Below are positions 1 to 4,915 of a stretch of 20,928 nt of DNA, piece by piece. Within the stretch, counting starts at the first letter, position 1. Each line of letters starts with the position of its first letter. Both the position numbers and the translations under genes were made by a program. Source of the stretch: a virus; the IMG/VR virus record IMGVR_UViG_3300042294_001868, positions 1-20,928 of that record, one strand, 5' to 3'. The notes under the pieces are model-generated. The model was not told the origin of the DNA. It saw only the letters and a list, made by a program, of their open reading frames with translations, and searched no databases.

Positions 1-461
1 TTAGCCTCAAGGGCTTTTACCAACCCGGCCAATGCCAAGGACTGGGCGTTAGCCGCGGTGTTCGTGGACTGGACAGCCGCGTTGCCGTCGTCGTCTTCAT
101 CCGCCACAACACCAATCGCAGCGGCCAGTGAATAGCGCTTGGCGTATGTCATCGCGGAGCCGTAACCGTGCGCGTCGTGCTTGCCAACGGGAATCGAGAA
201 TTCCGCACGCATCCACTGGCCACCGTGAGCAAGGCGGGTGACAAGGTGTAACCGCCCATCGTCGGAGTGAACAGGCCACTGAGTGACGGCGATTTTGTGC
301 TTCGCCAGTGCCTGTCGGCAGGCCGTCCAGACGGAAGCCAAGTCGGCGTACTTGGAACGAAACGCCGGGTTAACCTTGTCCTTCATGGCCGGTTCAATGT
401 CGCCCTGCGCGGCAGCTAAAGCCGCGTCCAGCTTGTCCGTCTCTGTGCTTGTCTCAAACAT
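1..461 (-). CDS. erf: ERF-family single-strand annealing recombinase (3' end cut by window)
   Basis: ERF proteins bind single-stranded DNA and anneal complementary strands during phage recombination and genome circularisation. The frame is open from an ATG at 461 to the window edge, giving 153 residues. It carries family hallmarks: NPAFRSKYADLASVW near residue 32, a central LHLVTRLAHGGQW segment, then HGYGSAMTYAKRYSL and an acidic ADEDDDGNAA stretch near residue 130. Family members are usually about 180 to 250 residues, so a variable C-terminal part lies outside the window. The start overlaps the end of the small acidic gene before it by 8 bases, which suggests translational coupling. It is the last visible gene of the leftward operon driven from the PL-like promoter near 1340. 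The family assignment is strong; the symbol follows the P22 family founder. Confidence 0.9.
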   Translation of the reverse strand, partial: MFETSTETDKLDAALAAAQGDIEPAMKDKVNPAFRSKYADLASVWTACRQALAKHKIAVTQWPVHSDDGRLHLVTRLAHGGQWMRAEFSIPVGKHDAHGYGSAMTYAKRYSLAAAIGVVADEDDDGNAAVQSTNTAANAQSLALAGLVKALEA

Positions 462-600
462 CGTCGTCCTCGCTCAAAATCAGTTCCCAATCCTCATCAC
501 TGAGAATCAGCATGTCGTCGGATTCCTCAGAGGGCTCAACGAACCACAAGTCATCCCAGAATTCCGGCTCGTCGCCGCGCGGCAAATGCGGGTCAACCAT
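454..600 (-). CDS. small highly acidic protein, 48 aa
   Basis: This short ORF begins with ATG at 600 and ends with TGA at 454-456. It encodes 48 residues, of which 19 are Asp or Glu and only one is Arg or Lys, with three Trp. It overlaps the preceding gene by 8 bases and the erf start by 8 bases, and otherwise a gap of about 130 bases would be left in a tightly packed operon. No family is recognised. Small, very acidic early phage proteins are sometimes DNA mimics or inhibitors of host nucleases; that is only an analogy here. A GAG about ten bases before the ATG is the only Shine-Dalgarno-like element, so coupling to upstream translation is likely. Confidence 0.6.
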   Translation of the reverse strand: MVDPHLPRGDEPEFWDDLWFVEPSEESDDMLILSDEDWELILSEDDDV

Positions 601-778
601 GGCGGTATGCTCGGTAGTTGAATTCGCGCTCAAATTCCTCGCGCTCGTCGTCCTCGAGGTCGTCCCAAGAGCAGCCGGGGAACATTTCGTCCATCAGGTT
701 GCGGCTGATGCGCGCCATCGAATCGCGCTCGATGCGCTCGTCAGTCAGGCCGCGCGGGTACAGTTCGGATTCATCCAT
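593..778 (-). CDS. hypothetical charged protein, 61 aa
   Basis: ATG at 778 lies one base after the TGA of the small membrane protein, and the stop overlaps the next start by 8 bases. The 61-residue product is hydrophilic and charged, with a dense acidic run WDDLEDDEREEFEREF near the C-terminus and a basic end. It shows no membrane segment or Cys pair and resembles no family I can name. Its place between an uncharacterised first gene and a recombinase suggests an early accessory role during phage takeover, but this is context only. Confidence 0.6.
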   Translation of the reverse strand: MDESELYPRGLTDERIERDSMARISRNLMDEMFPGCSWDDLEDDEREEFEREFNYRAYRHG

Positions 779-779
779 G

Positions 780-893
780 TCACCACCTCACACAAATCAA
801 AATCACCACAAACGCCACGCACAGCAGTTCCAAAACCCACCCAACCCAATCGGCCTTGATGATTGGGCGGGGCTTGTAGTCGTGGCGAATCAT
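780..893 (-). CDS. small single-pass membrane protein, 37 aa
   Basis: The start chosen is the ATG at 893, which shares ATGA with the stop of the preceding gene. The frame is open further upstream, but there it runs antiparallel through the previous gene. The product has a polar N-terminus (MIRHDYKPRPIIKADW) and then one hydrophobic helix, VGWVLELLCVAFVVILICV, ending in Arg-Trp. This is the layout of a tiny inner-membrane protein. The next gene begins one base after its stop. Function is unknown; small early membrane proteins of temperate phages often act in superinfection exclusion or physiology, but nothing here proves that. Confidence 0.55.
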   Translation of the reverse strand: MIRHDYKPRPIIKADWVGWVLELLCVAFVVILICVRW

Positions 894-1288
894 CGGGGCA
901 CCGCCATGAAGTCGCGGTGACGGGCCTGATTCTCGGCGTTCACGTCGTAGTTGATTTCGGGGTGTTCGTCGTGCCATTCATCCAGCGCCGTCTCCCATTC
1001 CTGCTCGGCCTGCGTTTCCAGTTCGTGCATGAGCAAAGCGCAGGCGGAAGCGGCGAACGCGCGGCCAGAAGCCGCGAACCAGGCGGGCTCGTCAAAGCGG
1101 CTTTCAATCAAATCGGCCAGCTTGTGCGTGAACACAGCGGCAAACTGGGATTCAGAGGACGCCGCAACGCATGCATCAAAGCCGTCGCCCCTGAGAATCT
1201 GGGCGCAGATTTCCATCTGCACCATCGGGGCGAGGGTGTGCCATTCCTGGCCTTCGCAGTGCTCGCGGATTAAGTCGCGGTAGCTCAT
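890..1288 (-). CDS. hypothetical protein, first gene of leftward operon, 132 aa
   Basis: ATG at 1288 is chosen because GGGAGG sits five bases before it; the frame runs on to 1381 but would cross the operator and promoter. The 132-residue protein begins MSYRDLIREHCEGQEW and is mostly helical, with many Ala and Glu and two Cys, and no signal or membrane segment. I do not recognise a family. It is the first gene after the PL-like promoter, so it should be among the earliest proteins made. Its ribosome binding site can be buried in a leader hairpin (1294-1327), which hints at translational control. The stop overlaps the following membrane-protein start as ATGA. Confidence 0.75.
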   Translation of the reverse strand: MSYRDLIREHCEGQEWHTLAPMVQMEICAQILRGDGFDACVAASSESQFAAVFTHKLADLIESRFDEPAWFAASGRAFAASACALLMHELETQAEQEWETALDEWHDEHPEINYDVNAENQARHRDFMAVPR

Positions 1289-1293
1289 TTGTG

Positions 1294-1327
1294 CCTCCCA
1301 TGCCGCTGTTTGTGCGGCTGTGGGAGG
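1294..1327 (-). promoter_or_regulatory. leader hairpin sequestering the first-gene Shine-Dalgarno
   Basis: Read on the minus strand, CCUCCCA (1327-1321) pairs perfectly with UGGGAGG (1300-1294). Inside that, GCCGC pairs with GCGGC around a seven-base loop, with a 2/1 internal loop between the stems. The right arm contains the GGGAGG ribosome binding site of the gene starting at 1288. No U tract follows, so it is not a terminator. The predicted PL start near 1322 falls within the left arm, so PL transcripts would lack most of it while read-through transcripts from the repressor gene would fold fully. Confidence 0.6.
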
Positions 1328-1328
1328 A

Positions 1329-1357
1329 AGTAAAGCATACGCTTTGCGGGCAGTCAA
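1329..1357 (-). promoter_or_regulatory. PL-like leftward early promoter
   Basis: On the minus strand there is TTGACT at 1357-1352, a 17-bp spacer, then TTTACT at 1334-1329 with TG one base before it (extended -10). The predicted start is near 1322, about 34 bases before the ATG at 1288. The layout matches the rightward promoter at 1831-1859 base for base in spacing. Palindromic sites overlap both elements, consistent with repression by the neighbouring helix-turn-helix repressor. Confidence 0.6.
1331..1346. promoter_or_regulatory. operator site 1 (left pair, on -10)
   Basis: TAAAGCATACGCTTTG contains the inverted arms AAAGC and GCTTT around four bases. It overlaps the -10 element of the leftward promoter. 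Its centre is 23 bp from site 2, the same spacing as sites 3 and 4. Confidence 0.55.
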
Positions 1358-1369
1358 GCGAACGCTTGA
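1354..1369. promoter_or_regulatory. operator site 2 (left pair, on -35)
   Basis: TCAAGCGAACGCTTGA has perfect seven-base inverted arms around two central bases. It covers the upstream part of the leftward -35 element and shares the core AAGCnnnCGCTT with site 1. Confidence 0.6.
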
Positions 1370-1387
1370 GCAGAAGGGCAAATTTTT

Positions 1388-1789
1388 TTAGGTTTCGGCT
1401 TTGCGGGTTTCGCGCTTCGTAGCGTCCGCGAGTTTCTGCTCGAGGTTGGTGTAGCGGGGGTGGGCCGGCATGGCCAGGGACTCAACGATGCCCAGCACGT
1501 GGGCCTGCACGGGCGGGGCAAGCAAGTGGAATGCGTCAACCAAGCGCTGCGTTTTCTTTGGGAGCGTCGCTGGCTCGTCGTGCTCTGAGCCCGTCATTAG
1601 CCATTGAACGGACACCCTAAGCCTGTGACTTAAAAGCGGAAAGTGTTTGCGTGAAACGCGCCCAGTTTGCAGCCAGCCCGTTACCGCTTGAAGTGACACG
1701 CCGCAAAGCTCGGCCAGCTCTGTATTGCTCACGCGCTCGCGCTGCATGGCGAATTTGAGGCGTTCAGCGATGTCGGCTTTTTCGAGCAT
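1388..1789 (-). CDS. CI-like phage repressor, short helix-turn-helix type
   Basis: The 133-residue protein has an N-terminal XRE-type helix-turn-helix at about residues 18 to 48, with NTELAELCGVSLQAVTGW as the two DNA-binding helices. After it come about 70 residues with no recognised domain and a charged tail. A full lambda-type repressor is about 200 to 240 residues and carries an S24 (LexA-like) self-cleavage domain, which is absent here. Its position between PL-like and PR-like promoters, transcribed left, matches lambda cI. No Shine-Dalgarno precedes the ATG. A TAAAAT box six bases upstream of the ATG predicts transcription starting at or next to the A of the start codon. It probably represses both outward promoters by binding the four palindromes and maintains lysogeny. 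An alternative is a Cro-like second regulator. Confidence 0.8.
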   Translation of the reverse strand: MLEKADIAERLKFAMQRERVSNTELAELCGVSLQAVTGWLQTGRVSRKHFPLLSHRLRVSVQWLMTGSEHDEPATLPKKTQRLVDAFHLLAPPVQAHVLGIVESLAMPAHPRYTNLEQKLADATKRETRKAET

Positions 1790-1795
1790 GAAGTC

Positions 1796-1824
1796 ATTTT
1801 AGCGGGAACATTTCCCACTAAAGC
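1796..1824 (-). promoter_or_regulatory. PRM-like promoter of the repressor gene
   Basis: TAAAAT at 1801-1796 (minus strand) matches the -10 consensus at five of six positions and ends six bases before the repressor ATG at 1789. The -35 region 17 to 19 bases upstream (GCTTTA or TTGCTT) is poor. Site 3 is centred about 38 bases upstream of the predicted start, where a bound activator can contact RNA polymerase, as lambda CI does at PRM. Promoter strength and autoactivation are inferred. Confidence 0.4.
1804..1816. repeat. short perfect inverted repeat in repressor promoter
   Basis: GGGAACATTTCCC has five-base inverted arms around CAT. It lies in the spacer between the TAAAAT box and the weak -35 region of the repressor promoter. 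Its sequence differs from the four operators, so it could bind a second regulator such as the Cro-like protein. Confidence 0.35.
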
Positions 1825-1834
1825 AAACACTTGA
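1819..1834. promoter_or_regulatory. operator site 3 (right pair, on -35)
   Basis: TAAAGCAAACACTTGA matches the AAGCnnnCGCTT core of the left sites with one mismatch. It overlaps the -35 element of the rightward promoter with the same 4.5-base offset from centre to first -35 base as site 2. Confidence 0.5.
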
Positions 1835-1859
1835 CCGCAAAGGCAGCATATGCTTTAGT
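1831..1859 (+). promoter_or_regulatory. PR-like rightward early promoter
   Basis: TTGACC at 1831-1836, a 17-bp spacer and TTTAGT at 1854-1859 with an extended TG form the promoter. The predicted start is at 1866 or so, which is the A of the cro-like ATG. It is overlapped by operator sites 3 and 4. Confidence 0.65.
1842..1857. promoter_or_regulatory. operator site 4 (right pair, on -10)
   Basis: GGCAGCATATGCTTTA contains the perfect palindrome AGCATATGCT and overlaps the -10 element of the rightward promoter. It differs from the AAGCnnnnGCTT core at one arm position. Its centre is 23 bp from site 3. Confidence 0.5.
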
Positions 1860-1865
1860 TCGCAC

Positions 1866-2063
1866 ATGAACGCACTAAAGTATGCAGTTGACCTCGCAGG
1901 CGGGCAGGCGTCGCTTGCCAGAGCGCTATCCGTATCCGACCAGGCCCTTAGCCAATGGGTGCACGGAAAGCGGCCAATCCCAATTCGGCGCGCAATTGAT
2001 ATTGAGCGGCTCACCGCAGGAAAGGTGACCCGTGCTGAATTGAGGCCGGACATCTTCAAGTGA
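1866..2063 (+). CDS. Cro/YdaS-like transcriptional regulator
   Basis: The 65-residue protein is almost entirely one helix-turn-helix. ASLARALSVSDQALSQW at about residues 15 to 31 is followed by VHGKRPIPIRRAIDIERL, the pattern of YdaS/Cro-type regulators that recognise an operator and then list the replacement start of a chromosomal or phage repressor circuit. It is the first gene of the rightward operon, opposite the repressor, where lambda has cro. The ATG lies about where the PR transcript should start and has no Shine-Dalgarno, so its mRNA is probably leaderless. The stop overlaps a GTG (GTGA) that opens the next small ORF. It likely turns down early transcription and helps commit to lysis. 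Confidence 0.85.
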   Translation: MNALKYAVDLAGGQASLARALSVSDQALSQWVHGKRPIPIRRAIDIERLTAGKVTRAELRPDIFK

Positions 2064-2203
2064 ACGAACCTCCCCGTTCTCACCCCGAGAACCCTGCCGA
2101 CGACGACTTCGTCGGCTTTTTTATTGCCCTTGCCTACGCGATTCCGTGTGGGCTGCTTCTTTGGGCCGCAGGAATAGCGGCCTTCATTTGGTTTGTGGAA
2201 TAG
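2060..2203 (+). CDS. small membrane protein ORF containing a terminator, 47 aa
   Basis: A GTG at 2060 shares GTGA with the cro-like stop, and the frame runs to TAG at 2201-2203. The product has a polar, Pro-rich and acidic start (about 17 residues) followed by roughly 28 hydrophobic residues (FVGFFIALAYAIPCGLLLW onward), the look of a membrane protein. An intrinsic terminator hairpin with six T lies inside its codons. Translation depends on coupling, as no Shine-Dalgarno is visible. It could be a real early membrane protein or an accident of a terminator region. The clean hydrophobic segment and the overlap favour a real gene. Confidence 0.5.
   Translation: MNEPPRSHPENPADDDFVGFFIALAYAIPCGLLLWAAGIAAFIWFVE
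2076..2092 (+). other. hairpin with five-base loop before the terminator
   Basis: GTTCTC and GAGAAC pair around the loop ACCCC, four bases before the terminator hairpin. The size resembles a nut boxB hairpin, but the loop is not purine-rich and no boxA is recognised, so an antitermination role is speculative. Confidence 0.35.
2096..2122 (+). terminator. intrinsic terminator after cro-like gene (tR1-like)
   Basis: GCCGACGA and TCGTCGGC form a perfect eight-base stem with a five-base loop, followed directly by six T. The place, just downstream of cro, corresponds to lambda tR1. It should limit expression of the replication genes unless antitermination or coupled translation prevents hairpin formation. 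Confidence 0.75.
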
Positions 2204-2218
2204 GAAATGGAGTACCTC

Positions 2219-2428
2219 ATGCGCCCACAACATGCCAACGCGGCGAAGCTCGATGCAGAGCTGCGCGTCGCGATTGATGACGAACTGAAAAGCGAACTGG
2301 CGGCGCTGGCCGTCATGTCCGGCAGGCCGCTTGCTGAATATGTGCGAGACGTTCTGAGCATTCATGTCAGGGGCAGTCTCACATACATGCGAAGCCGAAT
2401 GGCAGGGCCGGAACAACGGAGGGAATGA
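2219..2428 (+). CDS. ribbon-helix-helix-like small protein, 69 aa
   Basis: The ATG at 2219 is chosen because GGAG lies six bases before it; an in-frame ATG at 2207 has poorer spacing. The 69-residue protein has a stretch LRVAIDDELKSELAALAVMS followed by GRPLAEYVRDVLSIHV. The strand, two helices and conserved glycine turn resemble the MetJ/Arc ribbon-helix-helix fold that binds DNA as a dimer. It lies between the post-cro terminator and the helicase remnant, where lambdoid phages carry small regulators. Binding specificity is unknown, and the fold is inferred from pattern only. Confidence 0.65.
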   Translation: MRPQHANAAKLDAELRVAIDDELKSELAALAVMSGRPLAEYVRDVLSIHVRGSLTYMRSRMAGPEQRRE

Positions 2429-2443
2429 AGGATGGGGGGCGAA

Positions 2444-2917
2444 ATGAATGGTTATAAGGAATTTTTAGATCGCAAGCGCATCAGCGCACCGGCCTGCGGG
2501 CTGGCCAGCGTGCCGCCGATGAATGCTGCGCTGTTCGAGTTCCAGCGTGACATCGTAGCGTGGGCGCTTCGGCGTGGCAGGGCTGCCATTTTCGCGGACT
2601 GCGGACTGGGCAAAACCCTGATGCAGCTCGAATGGGCGCGGCACATTCCTGGCCGCGTGCTGATTCTGGCGCCGCTGGCCGTCGCCGCGCAAACCGTGAG
2701 AGAGGGCCAAAAATTCGGCATTAGCGTTACGCATTGCCGCGATCAATCACATGTGCGTGACGGTATCAACATCACGAACTACGAGATGTTGCAGCATTTC
2801 GACCCGTCCGAGTTCACCGGCATCGTGCTGGATGAATCCTCGATTCTGAAAAGCTACGACGGGAAAACGACGATGGTCCGCAAGGGCCGTTCTCGGGTTG
2901 CCGAGTACGCACTGTAA
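2444..2917 (+). pseudogene. truncated superfamily 2 (DEAD/SNF2-like) helicase, N-terminal part only
   Basis: The product begins like phage DEAD-box helicases. FEFQRDIVAWAL (Q-like motif) is followed by FADCGLGKTLMQLEWA (Walker A, about residues 50 to 65), VLILAPLAVAAQ (motif Ia) and IVLDESSILKSYDGKT (motif II, about residues 127 to 142). Full members run about 450 residues and continue with the TATP motif and a second RecA-like domain. Here the frame stops about 14 residues after motif II, so ATP-driven translocation is unlikely. The start at 2444 follows GGGGGG; 2432 is an alternative start. A deletion that joined the helicase to new sequence just before the YdaU gene would explain the loss. 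A short stand-alone ATPase remains possible. Confidence 0.65.
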
Positions 2918-2931
2918 GCGACGCTTCGGCA

Positions 2932-3741
2932 ATGAACTATTACGAACACCACCTCGGCGATTATCTGCGCGATACGGCGCACCTCAGCATGCTTGAGGAC
3001 TGCGCCTACCGCCGACTGCTGGACGCCTACTACGCGCGAGAACGCGCTCTGCCGGCCGACGTGCGCGAATGCTGCAAGTTGGCCCGCGCCTCGACAAAGC
3101 AGGAGCGGGACGCCGTGGCTTATGTGCTGCGCGAGTTTTTCGTGTTGCAGGACGACGCCTACCACCAGGCGCGCGCCGACAAGGAAATCGCACGATTTCA
3201 GGACAAGCAGCGCAAGGCAAAGGCATCTGCGGATGCACGGTGGTCGCAATACGAACGCAATGCGGGCGCTATGCGAACGCATAGCGAAGGAAATGCACCG
3301 CGCGCCCGTCCCCAGTCACCAGACACCAATACACCTTCACTACGTTCAGGTGTAGCGCGTGGGACGCGCCTGCCAACTGACTGGGTGCCGGAGGTTGAGC
3401 AGGGGCAATGGACGGCGTTGCAAGCCCGGGAACTGCCGAAGTTCAGGGACTACTGGACGGCGCAGCCCGGGCAAAAGGGCGTCAAGGCGGACTGGCAGGC
3501 GACGTGGCGAAACTGGATTAGGAAGGCAGGGGAATATGCAGAAAGCGGGCGACATAGCGGGGCGAGCTCTGCAAAACCACTCTCAGCGGTCGAGCGAGTC
3601 CGCCAAGCCTGCGGGCTCGACGATGATGGATTTCCTCTGGGGCCGGATGACGGAAATTTACGGCCACAAGTGGACGAGCAGCTACGGGACGAAGCCGACG
3701 GACGTGTGGTCGAAGCGCCTTTCCGCGTTGTCGCGGGATGA
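2932..3741 (+). CDS. YdaU/DUF1376 family phage replication protein
   Basis: The N-terminus MNYYEHHLGDYLRDTAHLSM, with ACAYRRLLDAYY-like helices and a VLREFF segment, is the DUF1376 (YdaU) signature, about residues 1 to 95. After a low-complexity linker, a second block (RLPTDWVPEVEQG, KFRDYWTAQPG, KADWQATWRNWIR, about residues 143 to 200) is a common C-terminal DNA-binding module of phage replication initiators. The protein sits where lambda has O, just before a P-like gene, so it probably recognises the origin or recruits the replisome. No good Shine-Dalgarno precedes the ATG, possibly because the upstream helicase was cut. Its last 68 codons overlap the P-like gene in another frame. Confidence 0.8.
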   Translation: MNYYEHHLGDYLRDTAHLSMLEDCAYRRLLDAYYARERALPADVRECCKLARASTKQERDAVAYVLREFFVLQDDAYHQARADKEIARFQDKQRKAKASADARWSQYERNAGAMRTHSEGNAPRARPQSPDTNTPSLRSGVARGTRLPTDWVPEVEQGQWTALQARELPKFRDYWTAQPGQKGVKADWQATWRNWIRKAGEYAESGRHSGASSAKPLSAVERVRQACGLDDDGFPLGPDDGNLRPQVDEQLRDEADGRVVEAPFRVVAG

Positions 3742-3940
3742 GCTCAAGCGCGGCGTCATGGCGTGCGTTGAAGGCGGTGAGCCGTGGCCGCCGTCACTGC
3801 CGGAATTTATCGCCATGTGCCGCCCACCGAAGCGGGAAAACGCCAAGGCGTACTCCACGGCGCCTATGCTGCCGACGCCTGTGTCGTCGCGGGAAACGGC
3901 TGTGAGTTGGCTCACGAAGGCACGGGCGGCGATTCGGTGA
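3536..3940 (+). CDS. lambda P-like replication protein (helicase recruitment)
   Basis: The ATG at 3536 follows AGGGGAAT and gives 134 residues. The segment WGRMTEIYGHKWTSSYG, then VWSKRLSALSRDELKRGV and GEPWPPSLPEFIAMCR (about residues 35 to 100), matches the phage replication protein P family. That family loads the host DnaB helicase at the phage origin. Family conservation begins at about codon 30, so 3624 is a possible internal start. The first 206 bases overlap the YdaU-like gene in a different frame, much more than the few bases usual in this genome. The pair forms the replication module of the rightward operon. Confidence 0.8.
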   Translation: MQKAGDIAGRALQNHSQRSSESAKPAGSTMMDFLWGRMTEIYGHKWTSSYGTKPTDVWSKRLSALSRDELKRGVMACVEGGEPWPPSLPEFIAMCRPPKRENAKAYSTAPMLPTPVSSRETAVSWLTKARAAIR

Positions 3941-3969
3941 GCTGGGCGAGAACCCCGGAAGGGCACGCA

Positions 3970-4140
3970 ATGGGGCCGTACCGAATCACCCGAAAAGGGC
4001 CTCGGTGGTGGGCCAGATTCCAGCCGCAAACGCCGAACGCACACACCCGGCACCCGGTGTACTTGGGCATGCACACGAGCGTGCAGGCGGCGAAATCGGC
4101 CTGCGAGAAGCACCGTGATTCCCAGCTCGCGGAAGCCTGA
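3970..4140 (+). CDS. small AP2-like domain protein A, 56 aa
   Basis: ATG at 3970 follows GGAAGG at good distance. The 56-residue basic protein reads YRITRKGPRWWARF, then YLGMHTSVQAAKSACEKHR. This three-strand and helix pattern resembles the AP2 DNA-binding domain (WxARF, strand ending LG, helix with AAK). It is paralogous to the product of 5447-5662, sharing W-ARF, LG, AK-ACE-HR. AP2 domains are common in phage HNH endonucleases, and two HNH-type genes lie between the two copies. A free-standing DNA-binding protein is a reasonable guess; the fold is inferred from pattern. Confidence 0.6.
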   Translation: MGPYRITRKGPRWWARFQPQTPNAHTRHPVYLGMHTSVQAAKSACEKHRDSQLAEA

Positions 4141-4339
4141 ATGCAGGGACTGCGAGCGCGCGGGCTCGAGCTACGACATGGGCTGTCGTGGCTGTGTTGG
4201 CCGATGGTTGAGATTCCTCCGGGGTTTGAATGTCGGGGAGAAAACATTTCAGGCGTGGTGCAAGGCGGCGGCGAAGAAATGCGGGCGGGAAGCGGTGACG
4301 GGATTTTTGAGGGAAATGCAGGTGCGTGGATATGACTGA
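4115..4339 (+). CDS. small zinc-binding protein, 74 aa
   Basis: The frame opens with GTG at 4115 inside the end of the previous gene, after GAGAAG. The N-terminal third carries CRDC and CRGC pairs separated by about 13 residues, a likely four-Cys zinc knuckle. A helical segment follows (WCKAAAKKCGREAVTGFLREM). Similar short Cys-pair proteins are frequent in the nin-like regions of lambdoid phages, but no function is established. The stop overlaps the next start, which indicates one co-translated unit. Confidence 0.6.
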   Translation: MIPSSRKPECRDCERAGSSYDMGCRGCVGRWLRFLRGLNVGEKTFQAWCKAAAKKCGREAVTGFLREMQVRGYD

Positions 4340-4670
4340 CGACATCCCCCAGGGGTTGCCCAACGAAGAATCCGTGTCCCGCGCTTTGCACTACCTCGCG
4401 AGAACGGATGAGCCGTATGCCAGGGCCGTGGCCCAGAAGGAAGCCTCAGAGGCTCGGTGGAAGATTTCCCGCGAGCTGGCGTTTCTGGCAAGCGAGGGAA
4501 CTGTTGCGGAACGACAGGCGTCTGCGGCCACCAGCGCAAGCGCAGTTCAAGCAATGGAACGCTACGAGGAAGCGGTGGTGCAGTTGGAACTGCTGAAGGC
4601 GAAACGGAAGCGGGCTGAGCTGGTGATTGACGTTTGGCGCAGTCTTGAGGCGAGCCGCAGGAGGGCGTGA
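4332..4670 (+). CDS. hypothetical coiled-coil protein, 112 aa
   Basis: ATG at 4332 is preceded by AGGTG at about seven bases; a GTG two codons upstream is possible. The 112 residues are almost wholly helical. The C-terminal half (AMERYEEAVVQLELLKAKRK and on to VIDVWRSLEASRRRA) looks like a coiled coil. I recall similar short proteins in the middle region of Pseudomonas-type temperate phages without assigned function. The stop overlaps the next gene by four bases (GTGA). Confidence 0.6.
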   Translation: MTDDIPQGLPNEESVSRALHYLARTDEPYARAVAQKEASEARWKISRELAFLASEGTVAERQASAATSASAVQAMERYEEAVVQLELLKAKRKRAELVIDVWRSLEASRRRA

Positions 4671-4915
4671 AGGTGCCGTTTTTTTACCTCGCATACAACA
4701 AAAAAGAGCGGGAGGCGCTCAAAAAAAAGGCAATGGCAAGCGCGAAGCAATGCACAAAATGCCTTAAGAAGAAACCAATAGACGCGTTTTTTAGGCGAAA
4801 GAGAAGCGCGGACGGCCATTTTAGTTGCTGCAAGGAATGCCACCGCAAGTTCCCCTCGGAACTGGAAAACGCAAAAGTGAATCTCGAAAAACGATACAGG
4901 GGGTTTGAAACTTGA
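4667..4915 (+). CDS. Cys-rich zinc-finger protein, endonuclease-associated module
   Basis: The frame starts with GTG at 4667 (a second GTG at 4673 is better spaced from GGAGG) or at ATG 4733. The core CTKCLKKKPIDAFFRRKRS and GHFSCCKECHRKF forms a four-Cys zinc module. It is often found fused to HNH or endonuclease VII domains in phage and bacterial proteins. Here it stands alone and overlaps the next gene, an HNH nuclease, by four bases, so the two may act together. This gene is richer in A+T than its neighbours, with runs of six and eight A, which suggests recent arrival. Start uncertainty is real; if 4733 is used the protein is 60 residues. Confidence 0.6.
   Translation: MKVPFFYLAYNKKEREALKKKAMASAKQCTKCLKKKPIDAFFRRKRSADGHFSCCKECHRKFPSELENAKVNLEKRYRGFET

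Noticed and set aside
1876-1891. Possible fifth operator within the cro-like gene (TAAAGTATGCAGTTGA)
   Set aside because: Three core mismatches and a 34-bp distance to site 4 instead of 23 make it weak.
2916-2926. AAGCGACGCTT palindrome resembling the operator core
   Set aside because: It has a three-base centre instead of four and no promoter around it, so it does not fit the operator pattern.
4700-4728. GC hairpin flanked by A6 and A8, possible minus-strand terminator or slippage site
   Set aside because: The stem has only five pairs, no minus-strand gene is nearby, and the plus-strand frame is intact through it.
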